Under the pieces are notes generated by a model. It saw nothing but the letters and a program-made list of their open reading frames with translations, was not told the DNA's origin and made no database searches. Of a stretch of DNA of 64,000 nucleotides, positions 11,180-22,728 are shown piece by piece. The stretch's first letter is position 1. The number at the start of each line of letters is the position of its first letter. The translations under genes and the position numbers were made by a program. This DNA is from Sarocladium kiliense (lineage: Eukaryota > Ascomycota > Sordariomycetes > Hypocreales > Sarocladiaceae), in contig JAUZTG010000036.1 of NCBI GenBank assembly GCA_030734395.1, positions 744,001 to 808,000 on the forward strand, read 5' to 3'.

Positions 11180-12755
11180 ATGTCCTTCCTCAAGTCCTTG
11201 TTCTTCGGTCAAAGCCCCTCACAGCCACGGCTCTACGAAACCGATGAGATACAGCCTGTACATATCCTCGACAACTTCGAGGTTCTAGGCGGCTACGATC
11301 TGTTCTGGACGTTTCAGTTCAAAGACATCCTCGATGCTGATCTGCTCGGCCGATCGCTCTCCGAGGTAATCGAGACAGGCGAGTGGAGGAGGCTCGGTGG
11401 CAGATTCCGGCGTAACGTGAGTAATCATGCTAAACTAAGGACGAGCCGATTCGGTCAAGCATCGCCGCTTTGGTTGCTGATCACACGCAAATGTCTAGGC
11501 TGCTGGTCGACTAGAGATGCACATTCCAACGCCATTCACGCCCAGTCGGCCGCCACTGCATTTCACCAAAGAGCACATCGACCAGGACATGGCGGATCAT
11601 CCCATTGCGTCGCAATTGCCCGTAGCTAGCAAGGATGCACAGCTCTATCCGAGCTCACGCGTGTTGGTGCCTCTGGCCTACGGCCCTGGCGCTCCGAGGA
11701 GCATGGCTGACAGGCTTGCCACCGACTGTCCTCAACTGGCACTCCACGTCGTGACTTTTCGAGATGGTACGCTTGTAAGCCTGACGTGGAATCATATCCT
11801 GTGTGATTTGGGCGGCTTCGCAGCTACTCTGAAGGCTTGGGTCGCTCACCTGCATGGCCAACCGGTGCCAGACTTCATGAGCAAGGAGGATGCTATGCGA
11901 CATCTATACGAGGATCCTCCAACAAGTGAACCCCTCCTGATCCAAGATATCGTGCTAACAGGTTGGCGTAAAGCGATCTGGGTCGCTCAGTTCCTATGGG
12001 ATCAGTGGTGGACAACAAGTGCTTTCACCTTGCATCAAGTGTGTATCCCCAAGGACCGCATGAGCAGCCTCCTGCAACGGTGTAGAGAAGAGGCTGCAGA
12101 GGCATCTCAAGTTTCAGGCGGTGATGCATTCATTAGCGAGGGAGACGTAATCACGGCTCTTGGGACAAGGGCAGCTGCAAAATCTCTTGCACCGGGAACG
12201 GGACGAAGCATCACTTCTCTCGGCGCTGTTGACGCCCGGGCCCGATTCCCCGATGTCTACAGCACCGACGCAGCATACGTGCAAAACATGTCGCTCGGGG
12301 TCAGCCTTTTGCGACCCGTCAGCGAGATCCTGGACACGAAGCTTGGCGCTCTAGCATTGAGCCTCAGGGAATCACTCAAAGCACAGCTCACAGAGCCACA
12401 AATGCGGATGACGGCGGCGCTGTTATATGACACGGCTAAGAAGACTAGGAATCTTCCGATGGTAGGCGACGCGACGTCGTTTCTCTCCTCAACCTCGAAC
12501 TGGAGCAAAGCGCGGCTGCTTGAAATGTTCGACCTAGGGCCTGCGATTGTGTCCAACGGGCGGGAGACGCGAACGAAGTCTTCGCAGAAGAAGGCCTTAC
12601 CAGTGTCTTTCCACTCGAAGTCGATTGAGCCTGGCAGCTACAGCACCTCGGTGACTGTCATTCGAGGGAGAGATCATAATGGGGACATGTGGTTGGAAGG
12701 CGAGCTGGGAGCTGCTGGATGGGAGGACATGATGGCTCAGATCAACGCCCAATGA
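11180..12755 (+). CDS. HxxxD-type (BAHD-like) acyltransferase
   Basis: Two exons (11180-11416 and 11499-12755; 82-nt intron GTGAGT...CTAG) encode 497 residues. The catalytic HxxxD motif is W-N-H178-I-L-C-D182-L-G-G, in which His deprotonates the acceptor hydroxyl or amine. A later DARARFP segment (about residue 310) matches the D-x-R-x-R substitute for the plant DFGWG motif found in fungal members. The layout fits the transferase family that includes trichothecene 3-O-acetyltransferase-like and other fungal alcohol acyltransferases using acyl-CoA. No signal peptide, so probably cytosolic. No polyketide synthase or terpene cyclase is nearby, so the acceptor cannot be inferred. The ATG at 11180 (TACCATGTC) gives the FEVLGGYDLF strand usual near the N-terminus. 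Confidence 0.85.
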
Positions 12756-13477
12756 TTGCTTTCATTCTGGGACGAGAGATAAAAGCTCAGAATCTCTTAA
12801 TGTGTCTGATATCTTCGAATATTGAAGAAAGAACTATACCTGTAGATACCGTACTCTCTCCCAATGAGATCACATGTTGGCTGGGGATTCTTATGCCCGA
12901 GTTCGGTGTCTTGGCCAAGTCCAACCGACACATCATCGACACAGGATACACAGACGTTACGGCAGTGAGGCATATCAAGCCGGCTCTGAGTCACACCGGA
13001 GTCACGATGTGTTATTCCACGTGGCTTACACTGCATACTTCCTCGACAACCGCATGGTCATCGATCCCCTCGCATTGATGTTGGCAAACCTACCCCAGAA
13101 ACGGCTAGCAGTACCGAACAACAGCCTCTGGGTAAATAAGCAGGGTAAACAAGCCCACCTGTCACACAGCCTACGAGCTAAATGCCTCGCTATTTTTGCG
13201 AAGCTATGGAAATACTTGGCTCCGTTTTGGCTCAGGATCCAGCACCAGCAGGTCGGTGGTGCGGGGCAGTCGTCGGAGAAGATCCTCAGCGCGCCCCGCA
13301 TTGAGCTCGTCACATCGAACAGTTGTGTCGTGTCGTGTTCTCTGTTTGTGTATTTGTAAGACCGGTCTCTCCTCTCTCTCTGTCTTGATTTGAACTTGGA
13401 TCTTGAGCCTGTAATACAATCCGAGAAGTTTGAAACTACTACCACGCCAGCAACGTCCAGCAGCAACTCATTACACA
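12756..13477. other. Intergenic
   Basis: About 720 bases between the acyltransferase stop and the oxidoreductase start. Open frames on both strands are short and unrecognised. A CT-rich tract around 13365-13385 lies about 100 bases before the oxidoreductase ATG and is likely leader or promoter sequence. Confidence 0.5.
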
Positions 13478-14583
13478 ATGGCTCCAATCGGTGTTGCAAT
13501 CATCGGGAGTGGCATCTTTGCCAAAGAGGAGCATCTGGTCGGTCTCACTCTTTTACTACACAGCTGTTCGCAACCACTGACAATCCCATCTAGCCCGCCG
13601 TTGAGAAGACAGACCTCCTCGCCCTCAAGGCCATCTTCTCCCGTTCCCTCAAGAGCGCCAAGGACCTCGCCTCCATCGCCAAAGACTCTTCCAGCGTCGA
13701 CCTGTACTCCACCGACAGCGGCGAGGGCAAAGCCTACAAGGACCTCCTCGCCCGTGACGATATCTCTGCTGTCATCATCGCCCTGCCCATCGGCAGCCAG
13801 CCTGAGTACATCGAGGCTGCCCTCACCGCGGGAAAGCACGTACTGGCCGAGAAGCCTATTGCACCTGATGTCGCTGCTGCGAAGAAGCTTATTGAGTTCT
13901 GGAAGAAGACGACGAAGGAGAACGGTGCTGGTTTTGCTATTGCGGAGAACTATCGATTCATACCTGCGTTTGACTATGCTGCTGAGAAAGCCAAGGCGTT
14001 GGGCAGAGTCACACATTTCAATGTTCGGGTCCTGACTCTGATGGATGACAAGAACCGCTTCTTCCACACTAGTTGGCGCACCAAGCCCGAATTCCAAGGT
14101 GGATTTGTTCTTGACGGCGGCGTTCACTTCTCCGCTGCTGCGAGACACTTCCTGCGTGGCGAGGACGCCCCATCCTCAGTACAAGCCTTCAGCGCACAGA
14201 TCCAACCCCATCTCCCTCCCCTCGACTCCGTCCACGCCATCGTACAGCTCCAATCCGGTGCAAAGGGTGTCTTCCAGCACTCATGCGGCAGCACCCTCAA
14301 GGCCTTCGAGTGGGCCATTGCGTTCGAGAAGGGCAGCATCGTCGCCGAGCCAAAGAAGGTGACGATCAGTGGTCCGACTGGTGATGTTGTCGAGACGAAG
14401 GACTTTACAAGGACTTCGGGTGTTTCTGAAGAGGTTGCGGCGTGGGCGGAGGCGTTGCAGAAGGGTGTTGCTGATAAGAGACAGTCACCAGAGGAGGCGT
14501 TGGCGGATCTGGAGTTCTTGGAGAAGATCTTCCGGAGTGGTGAGCAGAATGGTGCTGCGCAGAAGTATGAGCTGCAACTGTAA
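13478..14583 (+). CDS. Gfo/Idh/MocA family oxidoreductase
   Basis: Two exons (13478-13537 and 13594-14583) encode 349 residues. Exon 1 is only 60 bases and carries the Rossmann loop GVAIIGSGIFAKEEHL (GxGxxA type). Exon 2 resumes in frame with PAVEK and includes AEKPIAPD, the family's EKP motif with the catalytic-site Lys (about residue 105), followed by a C-terminal beta-sheet substrate domain. The family oxidises or reduces sugars, inositols or dihydrodiols with NAD(P); the fungal subgroup substrate is unknown to me. The 56-nt intron has donor GTCGGT, a weak but GT-type site, and acceptor CATCTAG; it is the choice that keeps EEHL-PAVE contiguous. The stop lies 45 bases from the convergent thioesterase stop. 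Confidence 0.88.
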
Positions 14584-14628
14584 TTTTTCCGTAGCCATCG
14601 CAGTTCAATATGAATCATGATGATTGCA

Positions 14629-15206
14629 TCAAAGCTTGCTGCTTGTGGTTGTTGCCTTGGTGTATATCTTCTCCAGCCCGGCCCTCATAGCCTGTGCCAT
14701 GCCATCTTTTGCCGGCCTGCCTGTCGAACGCTCAACGAATACATGGACGAACTCGGCAACTGCCTTGACTTCTTTGACGCCCTGCTCAAATAGGGCGACT
14801 TCGTACGTGACACTTGACTTGCCCAACTTGACGACCCGCACTCCGAGATCGGCAACGGCTGGGTAGGCGATCGAAGAGAAGAAATCGGCGTGGGAGTGAA
14901 CTGCCAATGCGTACTGCGGTGATGAGGGTGGGTGGAGACCACAGTGGTCGATGAGATATGTGTTGATGATGGAGTCGAAGCTTGGGAAGGTTAGCGAAGG
15001 AAGAGGGTGCAAGGGGCATGCGGCAGAGTCTTACAGGAAGTTGTAGACTGAGTTGTTCATGTGGTCGTACATGTCATTGTCGTTCCTATGCAATGTCAGA
15101 GATGGACGTCAAGCACGAGAAGAAGGGCATACCATCTTGTTCGATAGTCCAGTATGAAGGGATAATCCTCTCGCCGGCGGTTCTTGAGTTCCTTGAAGGA
15201 TGACAT
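14629..15206 (-). CDS. Hotdog-fold (4HBT-type) acyl-CoA thioesterase
   Basis: Three exons on the minus strand (15206-15133, 15085-15035, 14980-14629) give 158 residues. The middle exon is 51 bases. Spliced together they restore the 4HBT signature, DYRTRW followed by NDNDMYDHMNNSVY with the DxxxHxxN active-site pattern, then FDSIINTYLIDHC. The C-terminal half has the paired beta strands of a single hotdog domain ending VEALFEQG-like and AEFVHVFVE. Such proteins hydrolyse acyl-CoA thioesters; chain-length preference is not visible. The start at 15206 (MSSFKEL) is favoured over an in-frame ATG at 15284, giving the usual size. It is convergent with the oxidoreductase and divergent from the pseudouridine synthase. 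Confidence 0.87.
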
Positions 15207-15696
15207 GACGGAAAGCTTTCCCAGTGACCGACAGCCAAACCAGAAATTGCAGAAAACGAAAGTGATGAGCCTGTGCGAGGTCAAAGAATGTATTGGTGAA
15301 ACTAGGTGGGTATATTAGTACTTGATCGGCTCAATGGAAGCCGTCTGAGTGAAGGGATAGTTTGACCCTGAGCTCAGCCGAGCCGAGGCATTGAAGAATC
15401 CCAAAGGCCAAGTCCGCCGAGGCTACCCTATACCGTCAGGAACCGATCTACCCCTCATGTGCCTGTCCACTAAAGCGCCCGCTGAAGCTGCCCCGAAACT
15501 GCCCTGGACGTGCCTGGCGATGATGGTGGGGGTTCTGCCAACGAGCACCGCCTTTTTTTCCGATGTTTAGTCTTGATGCCGGGAGGACAGCAGGGAGACA
15601 GCTACGTGAGGATACGGACTTGACGCGCTTCAAGCTCAGAACCGAGCTCTCCTACTTCGATCTTTGCTTCTCATGACTGCCTAAGAAAGGATACCC
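15207..15696. promoter_or_regulatory. Shared divergent promoter interval
   Basis: A 490-base gap between the start codons of the thioesterase (-) and the pseudouridine synthase (+) must contain both promoters. No TATA box or named operator was recognised. Confidence 0.45.
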
Positions 15697-17199
15697 ATGC
15701 TCTCGCGGGCGACACGACCAGCTCTACGTCTCTGCCAAACCCCTCGAGCCATCACACGACTCACCACCCGACCATTCGCCATGGCTTCTGCAGAGGCTGA
15801 TGCGCTACCCACCATGGAGCTCGAGAGCAGTATGGAGAAGGTCCAGATGAACGAACCGAAGAAGAAGCAACCAAGACCCCCCAAGCGCTCAAAACCCCAG
15901 ACGAAGAAAGAGAGCATCCCCGATGCCGTCGACGAGCGGCCACCATACGTCTTCGAGGACGGACTTCGGCGCGTCGCCCCTTACTTCTACACATACAAGA
16001 CCTATTGCAAGGAGCGATGGAGAGGCATGACTTTGATTGATATCTTCGAGGCCGAGTTTCGGGATCGACCGCTTGAATATTACCGCAACGCTATGGAGAC
16101 GGGACAGATCTATGTCAATGGGGAGAAGGTTGGACCCAACTATGTGCTCGTCAACGGAGACCTGATATGCCATACGATGCATCGACACGAGCCTCCTGTC
16201 ACGGCTGATCCTGTTGGCGTTATCCACGAGGATGACGAGATGATTGTACTGAACAAACCTGCCGGCGTCCCAGTTCACCCAGCTGGGCGGTACAAGTACA
16301 ACTCAGTCATTGAGATCATGCTGGACGACCGCAAAGGCACCGACTTCTTCCCTTATCCATGCAATCGTCTCGACCGTTTGACAAGCGGCATCATGTTCGT
16401 CGCCAAGAATGGCAAAGCTGCAGAGGCGCTAGGTCGGAAGATCCTCCACCGGTCGGTCAGGAAGGAGTACCTAGCCCGAGTTGTCGGTGAGTTCCCCGAG
16501 GGCGATGTCGTCTGCGACCAGCCAATCCTGTCAATATCCCCCAAGCTTGGTCTCAACCGCGTTCGCGCAAATGGTAAGACGGCACGGACGGTGTTCAAGC
16601 GACTCGCTTACTACCCACCGCGGGGTGGAGAGACGGAACGGCCGCCAGCTGGCGAGGAAGACCCCACGAGACCTTGGCGCAAGAAGCAGGGCTATTCCAT
16701 CGTTCGGTGTCTTCCCGTTACGGGGCGAACGCACCAGCTGCGGGTGCATCTCCAGTACCTTGGTCACCCTATACAGAATGATCCAATCTACGCCAATCAG
16801 CGGGTCTGGGGGATGAGTCTTGGCCACAACGATGCAGACGGCACGGAATGCGCCGACGAGGATGTCATCAGTCGGCTGTCGCGCATGGGCAAGGAGGAAG
16901 TCGCCCAGGCAGTCGTATACTACGATGAAATGGTCGACGAGTACGAAAAGCAACGCGCCGAGAAAATGACAGGCGAGCTCTGCGACATCTGCCAAACGCC
17001 TCTATACTCTGACCCAGGCAGTCATGAATTGTCACTCTGGCTACACAGCCTACGGTACGAGGATGCTGGCGGAGCGTGGTCATACACAAGTCCACTGCCG
17101 AAATGGGCTCTACCGCCAGAGGGTATGAGCGGGCCGACGACAGTGGGGGGAATACAGGAACTGGTGGAGGTTGTGAAAGAGGATCCAGAGGTTGTATAA
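15697..17199 (+). CDS. RluA-family tRNA pseudouridine synthase (Pus9/Rib2-like)
   Basis: Intronless 500-residue pseudouridine synthase. An S4-like segment (ERWRGMTLIDIFEAEF, then GQIYVNGEKVGPNYVL, about residues 105-155) precedes the RluA catalytic core. The core has VLNKPAGVPVHP (about 184-195), the catalytic motif C-N-R-L-D226-R-L-T-S-G, and the TGRTHQLRVHLQYLGHPI block. The family isomerises U32 of tRNAs; yeast has mitochondrial Pus9 and cytosolic Rib2/Pus8. No deaminase domain follows, so the Rib2 DRAP-deaminase half is absent. Residues 1-28 (MLSRATRPALRLCQTPRAIT and on) are Arg-rich and lack acids, like a mitochondrial presequence. A second in-frame ATG at 15781 (GCCATGG context) could start a cytosolic form. 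The C-terminal CDICQTP segment looks like a small metal-binding knuckle. Confidence 0.92.
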   Translation: MLSRATRPALRLCQTPRAITRLTTRPFAMASAEADALPTMELESSMEKVQMNEPKKKQPRPPKRSKPQTKKESIPDAVDERPPYVFEDGLRRVAPYFYTYKTYCKERWRGMTLIDIFEAEFRDRPLEYYRNAMETGQIYVNGEKVGPNYVLVNGDLICHTMHRHEPPVTADPVGVIHEDDEMIVLNKPAGVPVHPAGRYKYNSVIEIMLDDRKGTDFFPYPCNRLDRLTSGIMFVAKNGKAAEALGRKILHRSVRKEYLARVVGEFPEGDVVCDQPILSISPKLGLNRVRANGKTARTVFKRLAYYPPRGGETERPPAGEEDPTRPWRKKQGYSIVRCLPVTGRTHQLRVHLQYLGHPIQNDPIYANQRVWGMSLGHNDADGTECADEDVISRLSRMGKEEVAQAVVYYDEMVDEYEKQRAEKMTGELCDICQTPLYSDPGSHELSLWLHSLRYEDAGGAWSYTSPLPKWALPPEGMSGPTTVGGIQELVEVVKEDPEVV

Positions 17200-20100
17200 T
17201 GTGACGATTGAAGAGGAAGGAGGGGCGTGGGATTACAGGTGGACAGATGTGATGGCTCATGGTATGCTGCATGAATGCGGCTGACGACGACCGCCTGGAA
17301 CGAGTGTCAGAAGAATGTCATGATGATGTTCGCGGAGCTCTTCAAACACGAGAAAGGGCGGAATGCAGTGCCGCAGGTAGAAGAGACAGGTCATGAGACC
17401 CAGCCAAAGCCAAGTCCGGTTACGCAGGCTTCACAGCATTCACAGCCCCCTCAGCAACTGTGCTTACAAACGTTCTGCCAGGCAGATGGTTGGGGCTTAG
17501 CCTTGCTGCAAGTTCGCTGTCAGATATCAGATTCAGCGCCTCACCCTGCCGTACTACGTCAACTTCACCGAGAATCCGGTCTGACAGGTGTCGAATTGCG
17601 GCTCTGAGAGGGGCGAGGCAGCCTTCGTCCGACATGATGGGTCATGCTCGTGTCGACTTGCTATATGCGGCCTTCGTTATAGGCTGCGGTCGGTGTATAA
17701 TGATGGAATGTCCATGCCCACTATTGTGGATGGGAGGACGGGAATATGCAAGGAGGCGGAGGAGATATTCCCGAGGCGTTCTGATAGATGCGGGAGGATA
17801 TAGATGGAAGGAGTCAAGTGGTTCTGGGTCGACGGTGGCTTGGCTGTCGAGAACAATGGACTCGATACTTGGCATGTAGATCCAGACATTGCGGACGACA
17901 GTAGTCCAGAAGACTTACACGCCCACCCCAAGCACCCATCAAACATGCGACCATCCTCGGTTCAGACATCCGACGTGCTGGTTATGCATGCATTCTATAG
18001 CTCAAGCGTCGTCATATTGACAGTCACGAGAAGCCCACCAGAAAGAGAAACAACCTCCGTTCAAGCGTTGGAGCGGGATTCGTCATCATGTTTCCCTTAC
18101 AAGCCACCATCAGGCCACTGGCTCGCGTCCATTGAGCAGCAATGAATGGGCGTTGAAGCGCAAACTATGGTCAGGAAGCTTAAGACCCTCACCCGACCAG
18201 CTTCGGCAGATGAACCATTTGACACCGGGAATGCATTCCGGTGGGACTATCCAACCGGTGCGTTGGTCTCGATTGCCTTTGGCACGCGGAGCGCGTTCCG
18301 AGGCACGATAGAGTTACAAAGGAGAGTTTGGAGGCTCGGAGCATTTGTAGCGATGTGTCGATGATGGGCCATGAACGTTCTTGGCAGGATCTGACCCAAT
18401 CTACCCACCCTATACCTCTCGGGTCGATGTCCATTTTGTTTGAGCTTACCTACCGAGCTGGTGGTAACTATGTCTCTAGCAGAGGAATGCGTTATTAGCC
18501 TTTGTGGCGCACTGCGGTCAACCAACCCTCTCTCACTGCCTGCCGGGGAGTTGGTCGGGATTACCGGGAAGAAGACTCGGGGGGCGGTAGTTCAGATTCG
18601 GGTATCCCAACAAGATATGCCGAAAGACCGTAGCCATGGTCATCGGCGTGGCCCTTCTTCTTGGAGACCCTGTTTCGATTCCGAGTTCAGGATTCTGCAT
18701 GCCGCCTGTAAAGTTACACGTCTGTCCGCTAGTTCTTCCTTGGCATCTTCGGCCGGGGGTGGTAGACCACCACCCCTCGGTACGAGCGAGCTATCGCATT
18801 CTCCCACGGTCGGTCGGTCGGCGAAGATGGATCCTTCCGGGGTGCCGGGGTCCCAAGCAAGGGATGACGAGGGAGAGGAAGAGAGCGGCTTGGGGGGGAA
18901 TACGCTGATCAGGTGAGGGGGATTGATATCCGAATGCAACCCTCTCTGCTCCCCCCCAGCAGTAACTGAATTCCCATCTGTAAAACGTCTTACACAACGA
19001 AGAGAATGCGGAAAGGGGGGGGTGGTTACGCCTGCTGACAACAGGCAGTGACAAGAGCATCATCCGCCGTGTTATTCCGCCTTTTCTATAATGGGATGCC
19101 GGGATGCTGCTCTCACTCGGGGATGACCGAAAGGGCGGGCGAGCAGGGGTGATACGTACCTGCGGTACATACAGTCAGTCACCTACGTATCTACATTGAA
19201 ACGTCCGTGCTGCCAGGCGATAGGGAAACATTGAGATGGATGTTCATGTTTCGGCGAAATCGAATCCAAGTCTTGCTCTGTAACAGCGCCCTCTTGACAT
19301 GGGGTGGGAAGCTTGCTTGGTTCCCCAGCATTTATTGCGCATCTAAGACTGGATTCGGTATGGCGAGGGGGCGCTCGCATTGCGGGCTTATGGGATCATC
19401 TGATTGACTGGGGTAAATGGAGGAGGCTTGGGGGGATGACGGAGAGGGCTGACGACTGGAATCTGTATGAAGCTGGGGTTGGTGCTATAGTTGTGCCATT
19501 GAGAGCATGGGCGTCAGGGTCGGTGGTGACTATGGCAGACGAATCGAGGGTTGGGTGTGAGTACGTGCACATGGTGCCTCGCCCGCGGTGAGACAAGCAG
19601 AGCCTAGACAGCAGATACTCAGTGATACTCTGGACGACCACACGTCTCCCCGCCAGCAATTAGATTTACAAAATACGATTACCTACTCACGTGGCCAATG
19701 CTTTCCCAAACTTGCTCGACCCTTGCTTGCATCATCTCCAAGTGTCTCATAGACCGCCTCACCTGTCATAAAGCCAAGACAATAAGTGTCAAGCGTCACG
19801 GCATGACCGAGGCTCCAAACATCCTATCCCAAAGGCAAGCAAATGAAAAGCGACATGTCATAACGAAAGCCCAATTATGATTGCTTCTCGTAAAAGATGG
19901 ATCTCTTAGCTTTCTTTTTTTTACTGGGCAGCAATACGGCACGGTCGGATCTGGACTGGGGGGCGTGTTGGTGTGAGACAGTAAGTGCACCGGTTCAAAG
20001 GTATTGAAGAAGGGATTCAGGACGTTTGGCCAGGAATTTGACTCAGAGATGGCGTGACTTGGAGGTCCCAATGACTAGAAAAGGCGTAGCACACACTATA

Positions 20101-21896
20101 GATGAAGAAGCAAAGAACCGAGAAGTATGTGCGAAGTTACCGCCCACCGTCGCTTTGACTTGCAGCTTTGACGTATTGTCTCGGCGCATTCCAGCTGGGA
20201 GCTATGTTCGACTGGTATGTAAAGACTCCAGTTTGTACCGCCGGAATGGGCCTCTCTATGGAGCCAAACCTACCTACATACTCCGCTACCTACCTGTCAC
20301 TCACGACTGTGATCCTCAGCCTCAGCTGCCTCGAATGGCGGAAGGGGAGGAGGGGGTGTAAGGACCCAGTCCGGTGATTTCCATTGGCGAGACAAGGAAA
20401 AACTATCGATGCTCTTCCCGCTCGTATGTCCCAAAGCGCTGGGTCACAGACGCACATCTGCGGCCCTCGTTCCGCGGAAGAAGTAATAGAAAAGAATTAT
20501 GGGCTTGTCCTATTGAATCGGTAGATTGAAGGCGAGGGATCGATGATGATGTGGACACACACACTTGTGGTCCCCTGTTCCGGCAGGCTGGTTCAAGACA
20601 TGTGATTTCGGGGGTGTCTTGGTGATGCGCTGCTGGGATTGCGGATGATTAGAAGGAGGAAGGAGGACCTTCAGTTTTGTGACTGGTCATCGGAGGCTGC
20701 CGTCGCTTTTGGTGAAGGATGATAGATGGTTGGTTGGGACTGCATGATCATTCCCTTGTGACCCCCCTTGTCCTGTATCTTCTCACTTACACCGCAGCAG
20801 CAGCGTCCAAAGCGGCAGACCACTCGGTGCAGAGTGGCGAAATTTCCGTTTTTCCTGTACGCCTGCCGCCAACCGCTGCTGATAGAACTGGTTTCCCAGC
20901 CAGCCAACAGGAAGAGTTGCAATACGGCAGCATTGTGCCGTAAAAGGGCTGCCTGGTCGGATATCACCTCGTGCAGCATCCGCAGACGCGGGATGCCAGC
21001 CCATCACCACCCACCAGCATCCTCACCGACTTCCTCTTCTTCACCCGAGAAACACGCCTTCATTCCCTCATCATCAGGCAAAACCCCTTCAAGGGAGGGG
21101 CGTGTAGCGATGTTGTTCCAAAATAGATTATTGCTGCTGTTTCGCTTGTCACAGCAGCAGTAATACCACCAACCACACAGGCTTTTCTGTTCTCTTTCTC
21201 GCTTAAGTAACAGTCCAGTCACAAAGCCCCGACATTTCGCTGTGTAAGCGGCTTCGGAAAGCGTAGAATCTGTCGGGAAGTGTGCTTTGTGTGTGTGAGT
21301 GTGTGTGCGTCTGCTGCCTGAAGCAGTGCCGTGTCCGACCTGGTTCGTTCGTCAACCTGACCTACCCTGTTCCCTTGGACTTTTCCCATGGTAGATCCTG
21401 TCGTTCTGCCTCTCGTGTGTTCATCGTTTTGCTCCTTGATGATCGGCGGCCCCATGCATGGCATGTCATTCTGGCTTGCGTCCAATTGAGAATGTGGCTG
21501 AACCAGGGTTCACGACGGTTCGGTCGCATCTTCCTAGAGCAGAAGACACGAACCTCCCCTCCCCGTGATGCGATACTTTTTCCTCCTTCGCCCGAGAGAT
21601 CCCCGAGATGCATCCTCTGTAAGCCCATATACCTGGCTGGCCGTGCATGCACCTGCGGTAGGTAGGTATCCCATCCCATGCTTGGCAGCATGCCTCCTAG
21701 AGCGAGCATCCGTTGTCGTCGGCTGAGTACCGAACATCCTCGTAGACTTGGGCCCTGCCTGGTCCGCGAACAGACTTTCCGGGTCGTAAGTCCCCTTTCC
21801 CCCCCGTCCGTCATGCGGATTTGCATTCCAAGACTCCTCTTCCAGTAATAATACACGCGAATAGCAACACCACGGCCATCATACCGCAAAAAGGGC

Positions 21897-21923
21897 AGGT
21901 CCGGGGACAGGTCCGGGGACAGG
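21897..21923. repeat. Perfect 12-bp tandem duplication
   Basis: The unit AGGTCCGGGGAC occurs twice head to tail, followed by AGG, inside the gene-poor stretch. It is too short to class; it may be replication slippage or a paired binding site. Confidence 0.7.
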
Positions 21924-22660
21924 CTGTGTTCAGCTCTCGCGCTTGTTGCTTGTCTTGTTGCGCCTACTGCCCATAGGTACAGGGGGGGGTGGTGGCCTAG
22001 AACATCCCTGGGGAGTCGTATCAGCGGCGTTGCATCAGCCAGACTATTCGTCCGGCTATCGGACGGCTGGAACTTTATGACATGTTTTTCTGTGGTCTCA
22101 TCTTGCGGTAGAGAGTGTTACTTTACGTATTTGCCTCTTCTCCTTTTTTTTGTTCATTTCTTGGCCGTCTGTGTCATGGCTTCCGAACTGAAAGTCACGG
22201 AACTAGCTCCGGCAGAATGTATAGCCTTGTGTAGGTTTTGTTTCAGTCGGGATAGTGGGCGAGAGGCGTTCACTGTGGCTTGGAGTGCGGGCCCGAGGTG
22301 TAGGTTGCCAACGAAAATAAGGGACAAGGTTTTGGGGGGCGCTGTCCAGTACGTACAACCTAATTGCCGGTGGGCAAGGGCCAGCCAGGCACTTGGAGCT
22401 AGCGGGCTGTCGACCCTTGTAGGGATAACCGAGCCGCTGAGCAGTGTGTTAGTGGCGACCTTCAGCGGCTTGGACGGCGCTGTAGATGGGCTTGGGGTGG
22501 CTGAGGTTGGCGTCATCGGCCAGCGCGCCAGGGTCTTGCTTGCACTTGGAGGCGCAACGCGTGGCTGCATCGCCTCAACGCTGTGTTCATGCACCCCATC
22601 CGTTTCTGCTGTGGTCCGTTTCGTGGATGCTATGCGATAGTTTGTTGATGGAGAGACGGA

Positions 22661-22728
22661 GCGTGCGTGTGTGTGTGTGCGTATACGCAGAACGGTTGTT
22701 GATGGAGAGAGAGAGAGAGAGAGAGAGA
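22661..22728. repeat. Compound microsatellite (GT)n and (GA)n
   Basis: A GCGTGC/GT run at 22661-22682 is followed within 25 bases by an uninterrupted GA run at 22705-22728 (12 units). It is a typical non-coding simple-sequence locus. Confidence 0.9.

Noticed and set aside
747..15206. Secondary-metabolite cluster (MFS, NmrA-like, oxygenase, acyltransferase, oxidoreductase, thioesterase)
   Set aside because: No backbone synthase is present, the housekeeping ISU1 interrupts the series, and orientations and spacing show no shared control.
17420..17946. Pair of minus-strand frames of 71-89 codons after the pseudouridine synthase
   Set aside because: Some protein-like composition, but no motif, no convincing splice joining them and equally long competing frames on the plus strand.
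18440..18916. 158-codon plus-strand frame in the gene-poor stretch
   Set aside because: Overlapped by antisense frames of similar size, low-complexity Ser/Gly/Arg content, no domain pattern.
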